Of a DNA stretch of 15,491 nucleotides, positions 15,470 through 15,491 are shown piece by piece. The stretch lies in contig CAZQFZ010000060.1 of assembly GCA_964592635.1 (NCBI GenBank), positions 1-15,491 on the forward strand. The letters are read 5' to 3'. The notes beneath the pieces were generated by a model. The model did no database searches, had not been told where the DNA came from, and saw only the letters and a program-made list of their open reading frames with translations. This DNA comes from VMCP01 sp964592635. GTDB lineage: Bacteria > Bacteroidota > Bacteroidia > NS11-12g > UBA955. Positions within the stretch are counted from its first letter, which is position 1. Each line of letters starts with the position of its first letter. The position numbers were made by a program, and so were the translations under genes.

Positions 15470-15491
15470 ATGGACAAACCGAAAGTTGTAA
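15470..15491 (+). CDS. Possible start of the next gene (partial, right edge)
   Basis: An ATG at 15470-15472 opens a frame reading MDKPKVV that runs off the window. It lies 121 bases after the rho stop in the same direction. Too short to identify; the basic-then-hydrophobic start is compatible with a cytosolic protein but also with chance. Confidence 0.25.

Noticed and set aside
1..15491. Mobile elements, phage genes, CRISPR arrays and defence systems
   Set aside because: No transposase, integrase, terminal repeat, regularly spaced repeat array or recognised defence gene was seen on either strand.

Overview
The window looks like a draft (gapped) chromosomal contig from a Bacteroidota bacterium. 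The evidence is AT-rich DNA, no Shine-Dalgarno-like spacing before most starts, several TAnnTTTG-like -7 elements, lipoproteins of the Bacteroidota type, DUF5777-type beta-barrels, a signal-peptide protein of the family mislabelled 'asparagine synthetase B', and a Rho factor with a very long low-complexity insertion. The order (Flavobacteriia-like or another class) cannot be fixed from the sequence. No rRNA, tRNA, CRISPR array, insertion sequence or phage gene was found, and no gene-free stretch exceeds 300 bases.

Layout. (1) 1-2385, minus strand: a tripartite-efflux type operon with a lipoprotein membrane-fusion (HlyD/MacA-like) adaptor, an FtsX/LolE-like permease, and possibly the first codons of a third gene cut by the left edge. 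(2) 2552-4105, minus: a secreted YtcJ-like amidohydrolase interrupted by a 100-N assembly gap that hides its N-terminal metal-binding motif. (3) 4299-8756, plus: an envelope gene cluster with a membrane-anchored OB-fold protein, a secreted YceI protein, a two-domain c-type cytochrome lipoprotein, a one-domain c-type cytochrome lipoprotein and two tandem DUF5777-like outer-membrane beta-barrels. The last three genes overlap one another. (4) 8740-12499, minus: crcB (fluoride channel), a secreted class-I-amidotransferase-like protein of unknown function and a GT-C type membrane glycosyltransferase, joined by two TAATG stop/start overlaps. (5) 12560-15348, plus: a ferredoxin/flavodoxin-NADP+ reductase-like flavoenzyme, then rho. 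A possible next gene begins at 15470.

How the genes may work together: the cytochrome/barrel block is the most interesting part. Surface-type haem lipoproteins encoded in overlap with two outer-membrane barrels suggest an envelope redox or outer-membrane electron-transfer module, preceded by YceI and OB-fold genes that may belong to the same locus. This is an inference from gene order and motifs, not a demonstrated function. The crcB trio shows tight translational coupling between a fluoride channel and two envelope proteins with no obvious functional link.
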